64,000 bases of DNA from Phytophthora sp. 'mugwort' (lineage: Eukaryota > Oomycota > Peronosporomycetes > Peronosporales > Peronosporaceae). The translations under genes and the position numbers were made by a program. The notes under the pieces were generated by a model that was not told the origin of the DNA, ran no database searches, and saw nothing but the letters and a program-made list of their open reading frames with translations. This document shows, in pieces, positions 1 through 9,085 of this stretch. The DNA lies in the NCBI GenBank assembly GCA_033558025.1, contig JAUCEF010000002.1, positions 2,480,001 to 2,544,000 on the forward strand. The letters run 5' to 3'. Every line of letters begins with the position of its first letter. Position 1 is the stretch's first letter.

Positions 1-116
1 TTCTCCTTCACCAGTTTGGCTGCTGCTTTATCGTTTGATGGGAATTCATATTCAACTCCGGAAAGGTAACGATCTAATTCTTCAAAGTAGTTCAATAACG
101 ATGTGAAAGTATCCAT
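1..116 (-). CDS. Amino-terminal part of a Polinton ORF running off the window edge
   Basis: An open frame starts at an ATG at 116 and runs leftwards without a stop to the window edge, giving at least 38 residues that begin MDTFTSLLNYFEELDRY. It is acidic and probably helical. I do not recognise the family. It sits in the same orientation as the polymerase and integrase. Being only partly seen, it could be a real Polinton gene or a chance frame. Confidence 0.3.
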   Translation of the reverse strand, partial: MDTFTSLLNYFEELDRYLSGVEYEFPSNDKAAAKLVKE

Positions 117-258
117 CCACTGGATGGTCTTCATGAGATCAGATCAATCATTCATTACCAGTTACTTGCTTATTTTTTCTATTTCTGATATTTAATGGAC
201 GAGTGGGTGCTGGCTCACCGAAATAATAATCCGAATGAGGTTTTAACCCATTTTAGTA

Positions 259-612
259 TTAACAATCGGTTTCAGGCGAAATGGATAGCAACAGGTTCGC
301 TGGACTACTGACTCTATCTGTTAGGATTCGTTTGGCTTCGTTGTCGGCGTTGGTCAGCTTTGGTTCCATATCGTCATCGACGCCACTCATTACTCCATGT
401 TGGCCTTCCTCCTCACCTGGTGTGAAATCCTTCGCTACCTTTTTCTCATCCTGTTTACCGATTAATACCAAGTAAAATCCTCTGGCGTTGGCCATATCAA
501 CAAACGATTGGAGTGTGAATCCCATTAACTCTCTTAGTGATATCAGGCTTCGTACGATTACTATCTTTACCAAATACACTAATTGAATTACCATCAATCC
601 ATATATATCCAT
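259..612 (-). CDS. Small unrecognised Polinton ORF
   Basis: An open frame of 117 residues in the Polinton block, same strand as the integrase. The amino-terminal third is hydrophobic (MDIYGLMVIQLVYLVKIV), the rest is acidic and rich in E, D and K. No family recognised. Neighbouring frames have many stops, so it may be only the surviving part of a longer gene or a chance frame. Confidence 0.25.
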   Translation of the reverse strand: MDIYGLMVIQLVYLVKIVIVRSLISLRELMGFTLQSFVDMANARGFYLVLIGKQDEKKVAKDFTPGEEEGQHGVMSGVDDDMEPKLTNADNEAKRILTDRVSSPANLLLSISPETDC

Positions 613-668
613 CTACATCAGCAGAAGGTGTTTTATTCGCCCCAACGAGAATTGGAATATTTGTTTTC

Positions 669-905
669 TCAACCCCTTAGCTTCGAGCACTTCATTACTT
701 CTGCTAATGGTCCAGAATAGTTAAATCTTGCTGTCAGTCTGGTCAGACGTTGTGGATGTTGACTTATCGAATAGAAAGCTATCATCAAGTCTTTGCTTCG
801 TGCGATCTGCATCATCCCCTTCTGAACCATTGAGGCGGTTTTGCTTCGATCCAATAAGTTGCCATACCTGATAGGGTGTCGGGTTATCTTCTTTCCCCAT
901 TTCAC
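669..905 (-). CDS. Small unrecognised Polinton ORF
   Basis: A 78-residue frame starting MKWGKKITRHP, basic at the amino end, same strand as its neighbours. No domain recognised. Probably part of a decayed gene; nothing ties it to a function. Confidence 0.22.
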   Translation of the reverse strand: MKWGKKITRHPIRYGNLLDRSKTASMVQKGMMQIARSKDLMIAFYSISQHPQRLTRLTARFNYSGPLAEVMKCSKLRG

Positions 906-1016
906 GGCGTACTTCCTTTTCAGTTAGGTATGCGAGGAAGCGAACATCTTTAAGTCAAAACTTCCCTGATATGATCGTACGTCTCAGATTAATCGATATT
1001 TAGTGCTAAATATACT

Positions 1017-1202
1017 CTATATTAATGCTATATGTCTTCGCCTCTTTTCCAATGTAATATTTCGATAGCTGACGACCGTTGGAAGCAAAAGGGTGAATAC
1101 GTAGTCTTCAAGAATAGGATAAACCTCAAATATCTGAGCAACTGCTGTCTTAGATTGCTCTTGATCATCATCTTCTTCGTTGAATAAATCCTTTTCCGCC
1201 AA
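1017..1202 (-). CDS. Short acidic ORF of unknown role in the Polinton block
   Basis: Sixty-one residues with a very acidic amino end (MAEKDLFNEEDDDQEQ). Located between two other small same-strand frames. No recognised family; could be a chance frame or a gene fragment. The stretch from 1203 to 1378 shows no further gene. Confidence 0.2.
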   Translation of the reverse strand: MAEKDLFNEEDDDQEQSKTAVAQIFEVYPILEDYVFTLLLPTVVSYRNITLEKRRRHIALI

Positions 1203-1378
1203 GTCTTCCCCTACTTCAATCTGTGTTCCAATATCTGTAGTCTTAGGACGAATCTGAACTTATTTATTAGTCGTACGCACTCTGTTTGTATTAGTTTCAC
1301 CATCAACTGAAATAGGGTGAGGTTCAGTGTTTGTTTCAACAGTTGATACCTCAGGGTTTGTCTGGGAGGATTCATCAC

Positions 1379-1945
1379 TCACCGTTTTTTAAAGGACTCA
1401 GACGCCTCGGTTGTCGAGTCTGTCTGAGTTGATTCAGTTGATTTCTTCGCTACAGTAGTTATGCCATTCGAGATATCAGTAGCCCATGACGCACCTTCAT
1501 ACATCTCTCGCTTGACTTTGGCTTGTCGAACACGGCGCTGATCTTTCTCAAGAAGCTCCTGTCCCTTCTGCTCTCTCTGAGCGAGGGATGTGAAATTGGG
1601 GAACATTGTGAGTCTATATATAATTCGAATCATAAAAAAGAGTGGATAAATACTATCACCAGTAGCTCGGCATAACTGAATCGTGGTGAACGATGCGTAC
1701 GAATGACATATATGATTTCGCTCATTTAGTAAAATTGAAATAGGGATCCTTAATGCAATGAAATGGGACGCCAAGATGATTTCCAATTCTCGCTGGTATT
1801 TACGATTGACAACTGTTTTACGAAAGTTTGCTATTGCATCAAGATTCAACAACTCGTTTTTGATGTGGCTCATTTCCTGAATGATCCATAGCGTTTCGAC
1901 GAAGCTTAGCAAGCTCACGTTCCTTTCTAAACAATTCGGACACAT
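1379..1945 (-). CDS. 188-residue unrecognised Polinton ORF downstream of the integrase
   Basis: The largest small ORF of this half. The amino-terminal half is hydrophobic and rich in I and L; the carboxy-terminal half has a charged helix (about residues 125-155) followed by a Ser/Thr-rich tail. It overlaps the end of the chromodomain reading frame by about 20 nt in another frame, which suits either a compact element or a frameshift. I cannot assign a function. Confidence 0.3.
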   Translation of the reverse strand: MCPNCLERNVSLLSFVETLWIIQEMSHIKNELLNLDAIANFRKTVVNRKYQRELEIILASHFIALRIPISILLNERNHICHSYASFTTIQLCRATGDSIYPLFFMIRIIYRLTMFPNFTSLAQREQKGQELLEKDQRRVRQAKVKREMYEGASWATDISNGITTVAKKSTESTQTDSTTEASESFKKR

Positions 1946-2996
1946 ATTTTGGGTTGGTTTCTATATATCAAGTCAGATATAAAAATTGGATGTTTCATTT
2001 TCTGGCGGGCGAAACCAACACCGGAGCCGCTATGCGAGCTCCTTGAATTCCAGTACTCAGTCTCAAGGGTAGATCGCTTGTTTTTGTTGATCAATCGGAG
2101 ATTATCTTGTGGTTCCCAGGATAGATCATCATATCCAATCCATTTGACGAGATATTTGTATTTACCTGATTGCTGTTTCTTATGGTCCATAACCTTCTCA
2201 ACCTCGAATATTAGTTTATTCGTAATCTATTTTTGCATTCGTTATCGCGTCATTAACCAAATTAATATCATGTGGTGCCTTGTAGAGTGTATGTCCATTC
2301 TTAGATCTAATTTGAACTCGATAGTCATCGATGTCAACTATTTCATATACAGCTTGCTCCATCTCGCCGATTCCAAATTGCGTCTTCTTCAAACGATATA
2401 ACACAGAAGTTCCAAATTTAAGCCGATTCTCAAGCTTATCCATAGCGTTGTTTTATGATCTAATTCAGATTCATAACCTGTCCAGATGCTTAATTCCGTG
2501 TCATTTTGATAGACGTGTGGTTAGTATTCTTATAGTTATCAATGACATCGCTTAGTAGCTTGAGCGTTAGTGGTTGCTTTATCTTCATCAATCTCGACTT
2601 AAGCGTACGGTTAAATCGTTAACCTTGCTCGTCGTTCCGTGATCACCCGGTTCGTTGTTGTAGTGAGTGATAGATTGCGTTTGATATAGGCTTTAGCATG
2701 CCTATTCATGAACTCAGAGCCATTGTCGGTAGTTCAAATATCAACTTTAAGTGATTCAAGAGGTTTAATACCCTTAAAGACACTACTCCAACGCTTGTCC
2801 GCTAATATCTTAGCCAATCCAATTCTGGAGTTGATATTGATAGCCGTTAGAATCGACTTTCCTTTCCAAATGCGAAATCTGCCTGCCAACTATTGGGATT
2901 GCGTGAAGCAATCTTATATTAAATCGAGTTGCTTTGCCGTTGTAGCGATGGATCAGTCTGCTTGACATACCACTCCTTAACATCCTTCAGACGAAT
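1927..2996 (-). pseudogene. Polinton integrase with carboxy-terminal chromodomain, broken
   Basis: Integrases of this kind insert the element into host DNA. Read on the minus strand, scattered frames give a segment WQADFAFGKES, a second catalytic region TTDNGSEFMN (Asp in DNGSEF) and RFNRTLK, which matches the third catalytic region; then a linker (2216-2443) and a chromodomain (1927-2190) with the aromatic cage pattern YKYLVKWIGYDDLSWEP. Chromodomains are common at the end of Polinton and chromovirus integrases and help target chromatin. Several stops and frameshifts break it. The amino-terminal zinc-binding part is absent, apparently lost in the junction with the polymerase near 3000. Confidence 0.65.
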
Positions 2997-5316
2997 AGAT
3001 TTTACATTTTTTTAGCCTTCTGATATAGCGCATTGCTGCAGAAATACCCTGTTCAATGATACCATTATATAATTCAATTGTAGTCAAACGACCGCAAGGC
3101 ATATCATTACCCGGAGACCAGAGATAGAGAGCATTAGCGTCATACCCAATGACGTCTTTCACAAGCTTGTCACCACGAATAAGAGTTTCATTGCATTTGG
3201 CGTAGCGGTTAAAGATAATCGACGGTCCGCCTGCAGTATTGTCCTTCATTCTAAGGTAGATCTCTTTCTCCGCTAAATCAATTGAATATACTAACTGATC
3301 GGAGTTGAAATCATAAAGTTTTTTTTTCGAAATCCACCGATGGACATATCTTTACGAACCACATTGCACTCGATGCAGCTAATCATAATGTTGCCATTGG
3401 TATGACCTTTGAAGTTATTAGTTATATCAGCTGACGCAGCTTCAGCAGTTAGAGGACAATAGCATAAAGCGCAAAGATACTCTTGCCTATCTAATAATGT
3501 ATTTAGATGACCAATCGTCATATCATTGACGTTTGGCTTCAGCGTCTTGAGCCTTGTACCCTTCATTCGTTTCTCAGGAAATCCAAACCCTGGAGCAGCT
3601 ATTCTAGGTTGCTTCCTGAGGTTTTTGTGGCATGTCTGATACATAACCATTTCAAAAAAGACCAGGTAGAGAAATTCCTCAAAGCTTATGAATAATTCTC
3701 GCTAAGATTGGATAGATTTGATGAATGACACAACATCCAGGTTGTTGTACCAGATCAGCAGATCCTTGATACCCTTCATCTCATAGTACTCCCAAACGAA
3801 CTTGACGCATGCATAGTCTTCATTAGTTGCGATTGTCCCGCGAAGATTGCTATTGAAAGCCTTCTTAGGTGGGATTTAGTCTCGTTGAGTACATCAAATG
3901 AAGTTATGTACTCATAAGCGAATTTCCCCTTAGCAAGGCCACAAGTGCATTTAATCTTATCATCATACGTGCACCCACTGAGGTAAGTTGTGAGATAACT
4001 TTCCAGAGATGGGACATAATTTATAATATCAAGCATCTTGAAGTCGTCAGTTGCGATGCACATATAACTGGGATTTATGATAACGGATTTGATGTTGTCG
4101 GTCCCGATTACTGAGAAGAGATCTTTCTTAATAAGATTGATATCATAGCTTCCAGAGTTGAATCCAAGAACAGGTACTTGATCAAGGATACGTTTGATTT
4201 CATTGTATGATCCATTATCTCTGATATCAAAGTTTTTGATATTAGCATGCGCATCGTAGAATGATTGGTACTCTCCTTCTTTGATTCCATCATCGATAGG
4301 TGAGAGTGTACCTTCTCCTCCTCACGCAGTAAAATGCTTCTGAGTAAGATCTCATACTTCAACACATTGTATCGCTGAATGATCTTAGCTGTGTTGTTAA
4401 TATACTCGAACATATCCTTTAGCAATGCACGCGGATCGTTATTAATGAAACATTCAACACGATTAGTTAAGCTATCTGATATCGAAACGCTAACGGAGAT
4501 GTGCTCATTTACATAGACAGTATTTTCTCCGTGGCTAATCTCTGTTGGCTTGAGGATGGATTCGAAATCATAGACAATAAAATGATCGAGGTAGTGATCT
4601 CCATGCTTTAGCGAGTATCGTTGGAGCAACTTCTTAATCATATTCTCAGGAAGAATGTAGATGCTTGGTAGCTTCGGAAACGACTCAATATTGACTTCAT
4701 CGCATCTGTTCTTAAAGTGGTTTCGTACCTTTTCACTCGTCTTGAAGATCATATCACATTTCTGGCACTGATACTTGTTCTGAAACATTTCCATGTTCTT
4801 AATGTAGAGAGCATGAGTTTCACACGATAGGATGTTGATTCGGTCATAGCTCTTCTCTGAGGAACGGATACACTCAACATTCCTGTTTCCACATCCTTCG
4901 TATATACGTTGATACTGAGCTGGAAGCATTCCCCGAGCTCATCGAATTGCAAAATGTCAATTGGCTTGAAGTTGCGAAAGAGACTTAGCGTGTCGCTATT
5001 ACCCTTGTATGAACAATAGCGCTGAAGGTATCCTTTACAAGGGATTGAATCTTGCGAGGATCGTTACCGCGATTGGAATGAAACGCAATGCAATGGAAAA
5101 CGCATTTATTGTTGGCCTTCGGAAAGTCGATAACATGCTTGTTCTTGAGTATGACTTTAGGAATAACAGCTCCGCTATCACTGAGAGCGTGGTTGCGAAA
5201 GTAGATGAATAGCTTGAACCCAATGATACCCAGGCGTTTGTATCCAGATGAGGGTAAGGGAGCTTGTTTGCTAACTCCATTGCTCTAATAGGAGTTATCA
5301 CTTTTTCGGATATCAC
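2977..5316 (-). pseudogene. Protein-primed family-B DNA polymerase (Polinton PolB), broken and 3'-truncated
   Basis: It would replicate the element by protein-primed synthesis. In order: an amino-terminal region with NNKCVFHCIAFHSN (about 5090-5130); DELGECFQLSINVYTKD (4900-4950); a C2H2-like finger CQKCDMIFKTSEKVRNHF (4710-4770); exonuclease motif I YDFES (about 4580), exonuclease motif II FNSGSYDIN (about 4150); a region SLESYLTTYLSGCTYDD (3960-4020); a Cys-rich HNH-like insert (3300-3500); and palm motif A in GYDANALYLWSPGND (about 3100-3150). The later palm motifs (KxY, YxDTDS) are missing because integrase-like sequence begins near 3000. Several stops and shifts make it a pseudogene. The family call rests on the ordered exonuclease and palm motifs. 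Confidence 0.75.
3291..3650 (-). other. HNH-like Cys/His module inside the polymerase
   Basis: Within the polymerase, minus strand, is a segment with two CxxC pairs, LCALCYCPL and SCIECNVV, separated by about 40 residues with GHTNGNIMIS between. This spacing is typical of HNH nuclease or recombination-endonuclease VII-like zinc modules. Similar modules occur between the exonuclease and palm regions of some Polinton-type polymerases. It could be an integral zinc-binding insert or a nested homing-endonuclease remnant; the flanking polymerase segments lie in the same order on either side. Confidence 0.4.
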
Positions 5317-5527
5317 ACTTAGTATTAATTAACTGCAATTGGAGAGTGGAAGACCATTGTGTTGCCAACATTTGGATACCAATAACGAACATCACTTTCA
5401 TCGGCAATATTGATTAAGCTGTATCCAAGCGCAATGTTTACCTAATGAGCTTTCCCCTGACTTTCGAGTCCAAGTTCCAGCTTGTCATAAAACTCTCCTG
5501 CTGGGATATTCTCATAGAGATGAGTCT

Positions 5528-5872
5528 TCATGTGGTTGCCTTTATAGAATCGATACTTCGGGTCAGCCTTATAATCGGGTAAAATATGCTTGTTGAGATC
5601 TTCAGTCGTTTCTTGTACTGCTTGACAATTAGTTTCTTATTTCTTGGATGAGATGGGTTTCCAATATAAACCATCTTACCTTTGCGTCCTCGCACCTTCA
5701 CTCGATAGTTTTTTTCCCATTTGACGTATGGAATATCCAATCGCCTAAGTCCTTCAACTTCGTACGGCAACATGAATGCTATATATTTTTCTCTCGTCTT
5801 GAGGTAATACCGCATCTGGTTCGCTTTGAAGCGTTCCTTGTTAGCTTGGTATTTTTCAGGTGAATAGGTCAT
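5528..5872 (-). CDS. Small basic Polinton ORF
   Basis: A 114-residue Lys/Arg/Tyr-rich frame beginning MTYSPEKYQANKERFKANQ. The amino end resembles the lysine/asparagine-rich helical lead-in seen in some viral HNH or GIY-YIG proteins, but no catalytic motif follows. It lies upstream of the polymerase in the same direction. Function unknown; nucleic-acid binding is a guess from charge alone. The stretch 5317-5527 between it and the polymerase holds no clear gene. Confidence 0.35.
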   Translation of the reverse strand: MTYSPEKYQANKERFKANQMRYYLKTREKYIAFMLPYEVEGLRRLDIPYVKWEKNYRVKVRGRKGKMVYIGNPSHPRNKKLIVKQYKKRLKISTSIFYPIIRLTRSIDSIKATT

Positions 5873-5974
5873 TATTATTTATATACTATAGAGGACTTTG
5901 TATCAGGTTAAAAAAAAATGTTTTAATTATTCTGATTTCCACATTGGGACACCGACACCTATATTTTTCTTCAG

Positions 5975-6221
5975 TCATAAAGCAACAGCCTCTATCTGAA
6001 TAACACACGTTCTATTACATGAATCAAATACTTCAACATATTCAGTTTCCTTGATGAGACCTACGCCACACCCACAAGACTCTAACGCGTTTTTGACGAT
6101 ACCATACTCGAGCCGTTTCTGAAACCATGGTTGTTTCATCACAGTAGAATAGATCTTTAAGCATTGGCTCGAGTGTTGGATGCTTTGAGTTGAAACTTAA
6201 CTCATCCATTGTTATGGTCAT
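5975..6221 (-). pseudogene. Short frameshifted Polinton ORF next to the terminal repeat
   Basis: A start at 6221 (MTITMDELSFNSKHPT) reads about 35 residues; a one-base shift then keeps a sensible frame through KRLEYGIVKNALESCGCG to a stop at 5975, giving roughly 80 residues. Neither half alone looks complete, so I read it as one small gene with a frameshift. The Cys cluster SCGCG and a later SCNRTC may bind metal. No family recognised. Confidence 0.3.
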
Positions 6222-6511
6222 TATACCTTTATATTTATCTACCAGGATGGAACGTCTTTATATTTTTGATCGTAATATTTGGATATCTTCATATAGGCAA
6301 AATATTGTATCTTACATCACTAAAATAGGCACCTTTATATACTTCGCTATCAGGACCTTTTGAGAACAAAAAATATATATCTGCATTGGCTATCGACAGG
6401 GCTGCCTAACTTATATAGGGTTTTATCCCTTTGCTAATTCATGGGTTAACATTGTTTTGGTACATCCAGATGGAATTAAAAAAGACAGCCCCGATTGTGT
6501 ACTGTAAACCA
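6221..6511. repeat. Polinton terminal repeat, copy 1
   Basis: About 290 nt closely matching 42708-43000 in the same window orientation. Shared blocks include TTTATCTAYCAGGATGGAACG, ATAGGGTTTTATCCCTTTGC and CATCCAGATGGAATT. Both copies end in GATTGTGTACTRTAAACCA. Read inward the terminus is AGTACACAATCGGGG, which fits the AG/CT-type ends of Polintons. Outside it the sequence turns at once into gypsy gag on the minus strand. Confidence 0.7.
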
Positions 6512-7470
6512 CTATCGATCTTTCACTGACTACCAGTGAGCAAAACGACACCACTTCGTTTTGTACGTCTTGTTCTTTTGCAACCTGATCTTGGTGGCGA
6601 TGACAGCCTTGAAACCAGCTGGGGCGAGTGCAGCAGCGAGGTACTTGACCAGTCGGTGTTGTTCATGCTGGAACGCGATGTCAGTGAGGTTGAACTGGTC
6701 CAATATAGCCTCCATATCCGCTTGTAAATTCATCCTGCGACTCTCAGGCTCTGACCAGTGCGTCTCCATCCGGAGCGCCTTCATAGATTCGTCAACCGAG
6801 GTGTAATCTACGTGGATGGCCCTTCGCTTGCAGAAAATAGGCCACCCACTGCTCCTCAGTGATTACGCCGGGCGATAGGGTGAATTCGTATCGAGCAATC
6901 ATACGTTTGGTCCTCGATTCATTGCAGGCACCGGCAAGCACCGCGAAAGCGCCACTCTCTGCGTCTGGAGCGCGTTCATGGCCCCCAGGTACGTTTTTAT
7001 ACTTATGCATGAACTCTCGTCGGTCTTGCATCGTACGCCTCTTAAACCGAGGTGGCTGTGGCAAGCCACCCCTGGCTGGCGCCGCCGTCACGCTCGGCGC
7101 GTACGCGTTATAGGCGAGCTCCTCGGCTTGCCGTCTCTATAGATTCGTCCTCGGGACCGAAGGGGTTCGAAATCTGCAGCCGCAGACCTGGTGAGCACGG
7201 GGATCGTGACACCGCACTCTGGCGCTTCAGCGCGGCTGCTCGTGCCGCCCGCTCGTCCACATTTACGTTGTCGTTGTCTCCCATCTTCTAACGCGCGAAA
7301 TCTCTTCACGTGGTGCTTGAACCATGTTGAACTGGGAAACTAAAGATAACTTTGATCCGTTTCCAAACGGAAGAGCTTTTATTTCGGTTAGCCCTCTGTT
7401 TGCTTATACAGTACGAACACATACTTGAAATACCTACTTCCAGTCTACGAGAGCCGGACAGAAGCTTCCG
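6512..7470 (-). mobile_element. Inverted 5' piece of a G1 gypsy element (LTR end, primer site, gag start)
   Basis: Reading leftwards: a probable LTR tail from about 7470 containing AATAAAAG, an LTR end ...TTCAACA at 7325, a candidate primer-binding site TGGTTCAAGCACC from 7324, and gag beginning MGDNDNVNVDERAA at about 7280. Gag then continues in three frames (7309-7088, 7091-6792, 6784-6530) to WCRFAHW beside the Polinton end. The same order of gag peptides (MQDRREFMHKYK, RTKRMIARYEF, EEQWVAYFLQAK) occurs on the plus strand at 10385-10960. The primer site assignment is inferred from position only. Confidence 0.6.
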
Positions 7471-7489
7471 CTGGGGCAGCCGGCGAATC

Positions 7490-8086
7490 ACTGGGCTCAG
7501 CTGTGTGAACAGCTTAGAGTCGCGTTCCTCCCGGTGGACTATGAGTACCGCCAGCCGTCACGCTTCCTGTGATGTAAACAGGGAAGACGTGAACTGCACG
7601 AGTACGTCCAGGAGATGCGGGGGCTCGCCGCATCCCACGTGGGAAACCCACTCCATGAGCACATCAAGGTGACTGTGTTCATGGATGGCCTAAGCGTAGG
7701 CCCGGCCCGCACCCAGCTGTTTCGGGTGCAGGCCAATAATTTAGAAGAAGCGATCCAAGTCGCTTTCCAAGAGGAGTACATTCACCGCCAGGCGCGCACG
7801 CCGGCGGCGACGTGGCCAGAGGCTGCGACACCAAGTCGCGGGGCCCCAAGCAGACCAGTTCCCATGGACTTCGGCACGCCGAGCAGCATGATATTCGCTG
7901 CTATAGCTGTGGTAAGCTAGGGCACATGGTACGTGCCTGTCCTGCGGGGGGGGGGGGGGGGAGGGGGGGGGGCAACGAAAGCGTTTCCCTCCCAAGCCCA
8001 TCGCGGTCAAGGGTCGCTGGCAAAGGCCGAGACCCCACGGGCAGGGGAACGCAGGATACCAGTAGCGGCGGGGCGCCCTACTGAGG
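7490..8086 (+). pseudogene. G2 gag with CCHC zinc knuckle
   Basis: The frame from about 7500 gives CEQLRVAFLPVDYEYRQ, then after a stop ELHEYVQEMRGLAASHV, a capsid-like region with TVFMDGLSVGPARTQLF (7669-7720), and a zinc knuckle CYSCGKLGHMVRAC (about 7901-7942), which fits CX2CX4HX4C. Gag packages element RNA. A run of about 27 mostly G bases (7946-7972) follows the knuckle and shifts the frame. Confidence 0.6.
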
Positions 8087-8202
8087 AACATTTAAGTCTC
8101 CATGATGCGCGCCACCCGCGCACCATGGAGACTTAGCCCCTGAGATTATTTGCACTCTCGACTCGAAGGAGGGCAGCGTTGGGCTGCTAGTAGTACACGT
8201 AA

Positions 8203-8526
8203 GTGCACGGGGGGGGGGGGGGTATATCCCATCCCTTCCGAGTCTTAATAGACTCCGGGGCGTCGAAGAACTTCGCATGCCGCCAGACTGTTGCGGAGAA
8301 CAGCAACAAGTTGGTCGATGCTTTACGAGAAAGCAAAGGCAACGCGACAGTGTCGGTACAACTGGCCGACGGAACTGTGATTACCGTTTCCAAGTTCCAT
8401 CTGGATCTAGCTGTAAAGCTCGAGGACTTCGACGGCATGGAGAAGCTTACTGTCCTAGAGATGGACAAGTGTGGCTTGATCCTGGGCTTGCCCTGGCTCG
8501 AGAAACATGAGCAATGGATCGATTGA
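8203..8526 (+). pseudogene. G2 retropepsin-type protease region
   Basis: A 107-residue frame with the active-site pattern VLIDSGASKNF (Asp-Ser-Gly-Ala) near its start and ILGLPWLEKHEQWID near its end, the ILG-type strand that closes gypsy aspartic proteases. It would cut the Gag-Pol polyprotein. It is preceded by a run of about 14 G bases (8209-8222), which has probably replaced coding sequence, so this copy is not functional. Confidence 0.6.
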
Positions 8527-8828
8527 CGAAACAAGGCCATCGGAGCCAGCCGGCCCACAGTTACTGACAGAGCATTGGTGAGTCGTGTTCATACCTCTGC
8601 CAGGAACTGGAGCGTCCGAAAGGGGTACCAGGATGCAGGAGCATCCGTGAAGTTTTGGGAGCAGCCGACGTATTGATCGACTCCCTAGAAGCGGTGGCAG
8701 CAGAAGCTGCACCGGGTCGAGTGCGGCAGTCCGTTCAGGATACCCCCCCCCCCCCCCCCGCCCCCGATACCCCGCCGGTATCTAGACCGGCGGCCAAGGC
8801 TTCAGGAGTGCCGGTGCCGGGTGTCACC

Positions 8829-9085
8829 GGCCAGGTGGGTAACCTAGGTCAACACCAAGCCACCCATACTGAAACTGGCGAGGAAAACGCGCGAGGCCCT
8901 TCCTCCCTTCCTGTGTGGGTAACAATGTTCCACTCCGAGTCATCCAGACATAAACGGGCGAGGAAAGCGCATAATGTGCTTCCTGTGTGGGTAACCTTGT
9001 TCCACACCAGGTCGCCCAGACCTTAACTGAGGACGAAGTGACGGAATGCACTTCTTGTGTGGGTAACCATGTTCCACGAAGCCCT
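8829..9085 (+). repeat. Imperfect tandem repeat encoding PVWVTMFH peptides in the G2 linker
   Basis: Four diverged units of roughly 70-80 nt recur with the core TGTGTGGGTAACNWTGTTCCAC (starts near 8835, 8913, 8985, 9056). In the pol frame they encode PVWVTMFHSESS, PVWVTLFHTRSP and VWVTMFHEA. The repeat lies between protease and reverse transcriptase, a region that is often a variable linker. Confidence 0.55.

Larger units (their letters stand above)
1..6511 (-). mobile_element. Decayed Polinton/Maverick element, polymerase-integrase half
   Basis: This AT-rich block carries, on the minus strand, a protein-primed family-B DNA polymerase, a retroviral-type integrase with chromodomain and several small ORFs, then ends at its right in a terminal repeat (about 6221-6511) that recurs at 42708-43000. 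PolB plus integrase is the diagnostic pair of Polinton/Maverick elements. Most genes carry stops or frameshifts, so the copy is dead. The left end lies outside the window. The right end abuts a gypsy gag gene. Element identity is well supported; the exact outer boundary is inferred from where similarity between the two repeat copies stops. Confidence 0.8.

Noticed and set aside
7946..7972. Poly-G run as a G-quadruplex regulatory element
   Set aside because: Near-homopolymer in a dead retroelement; slippage or assembly error is more likely than regulation.
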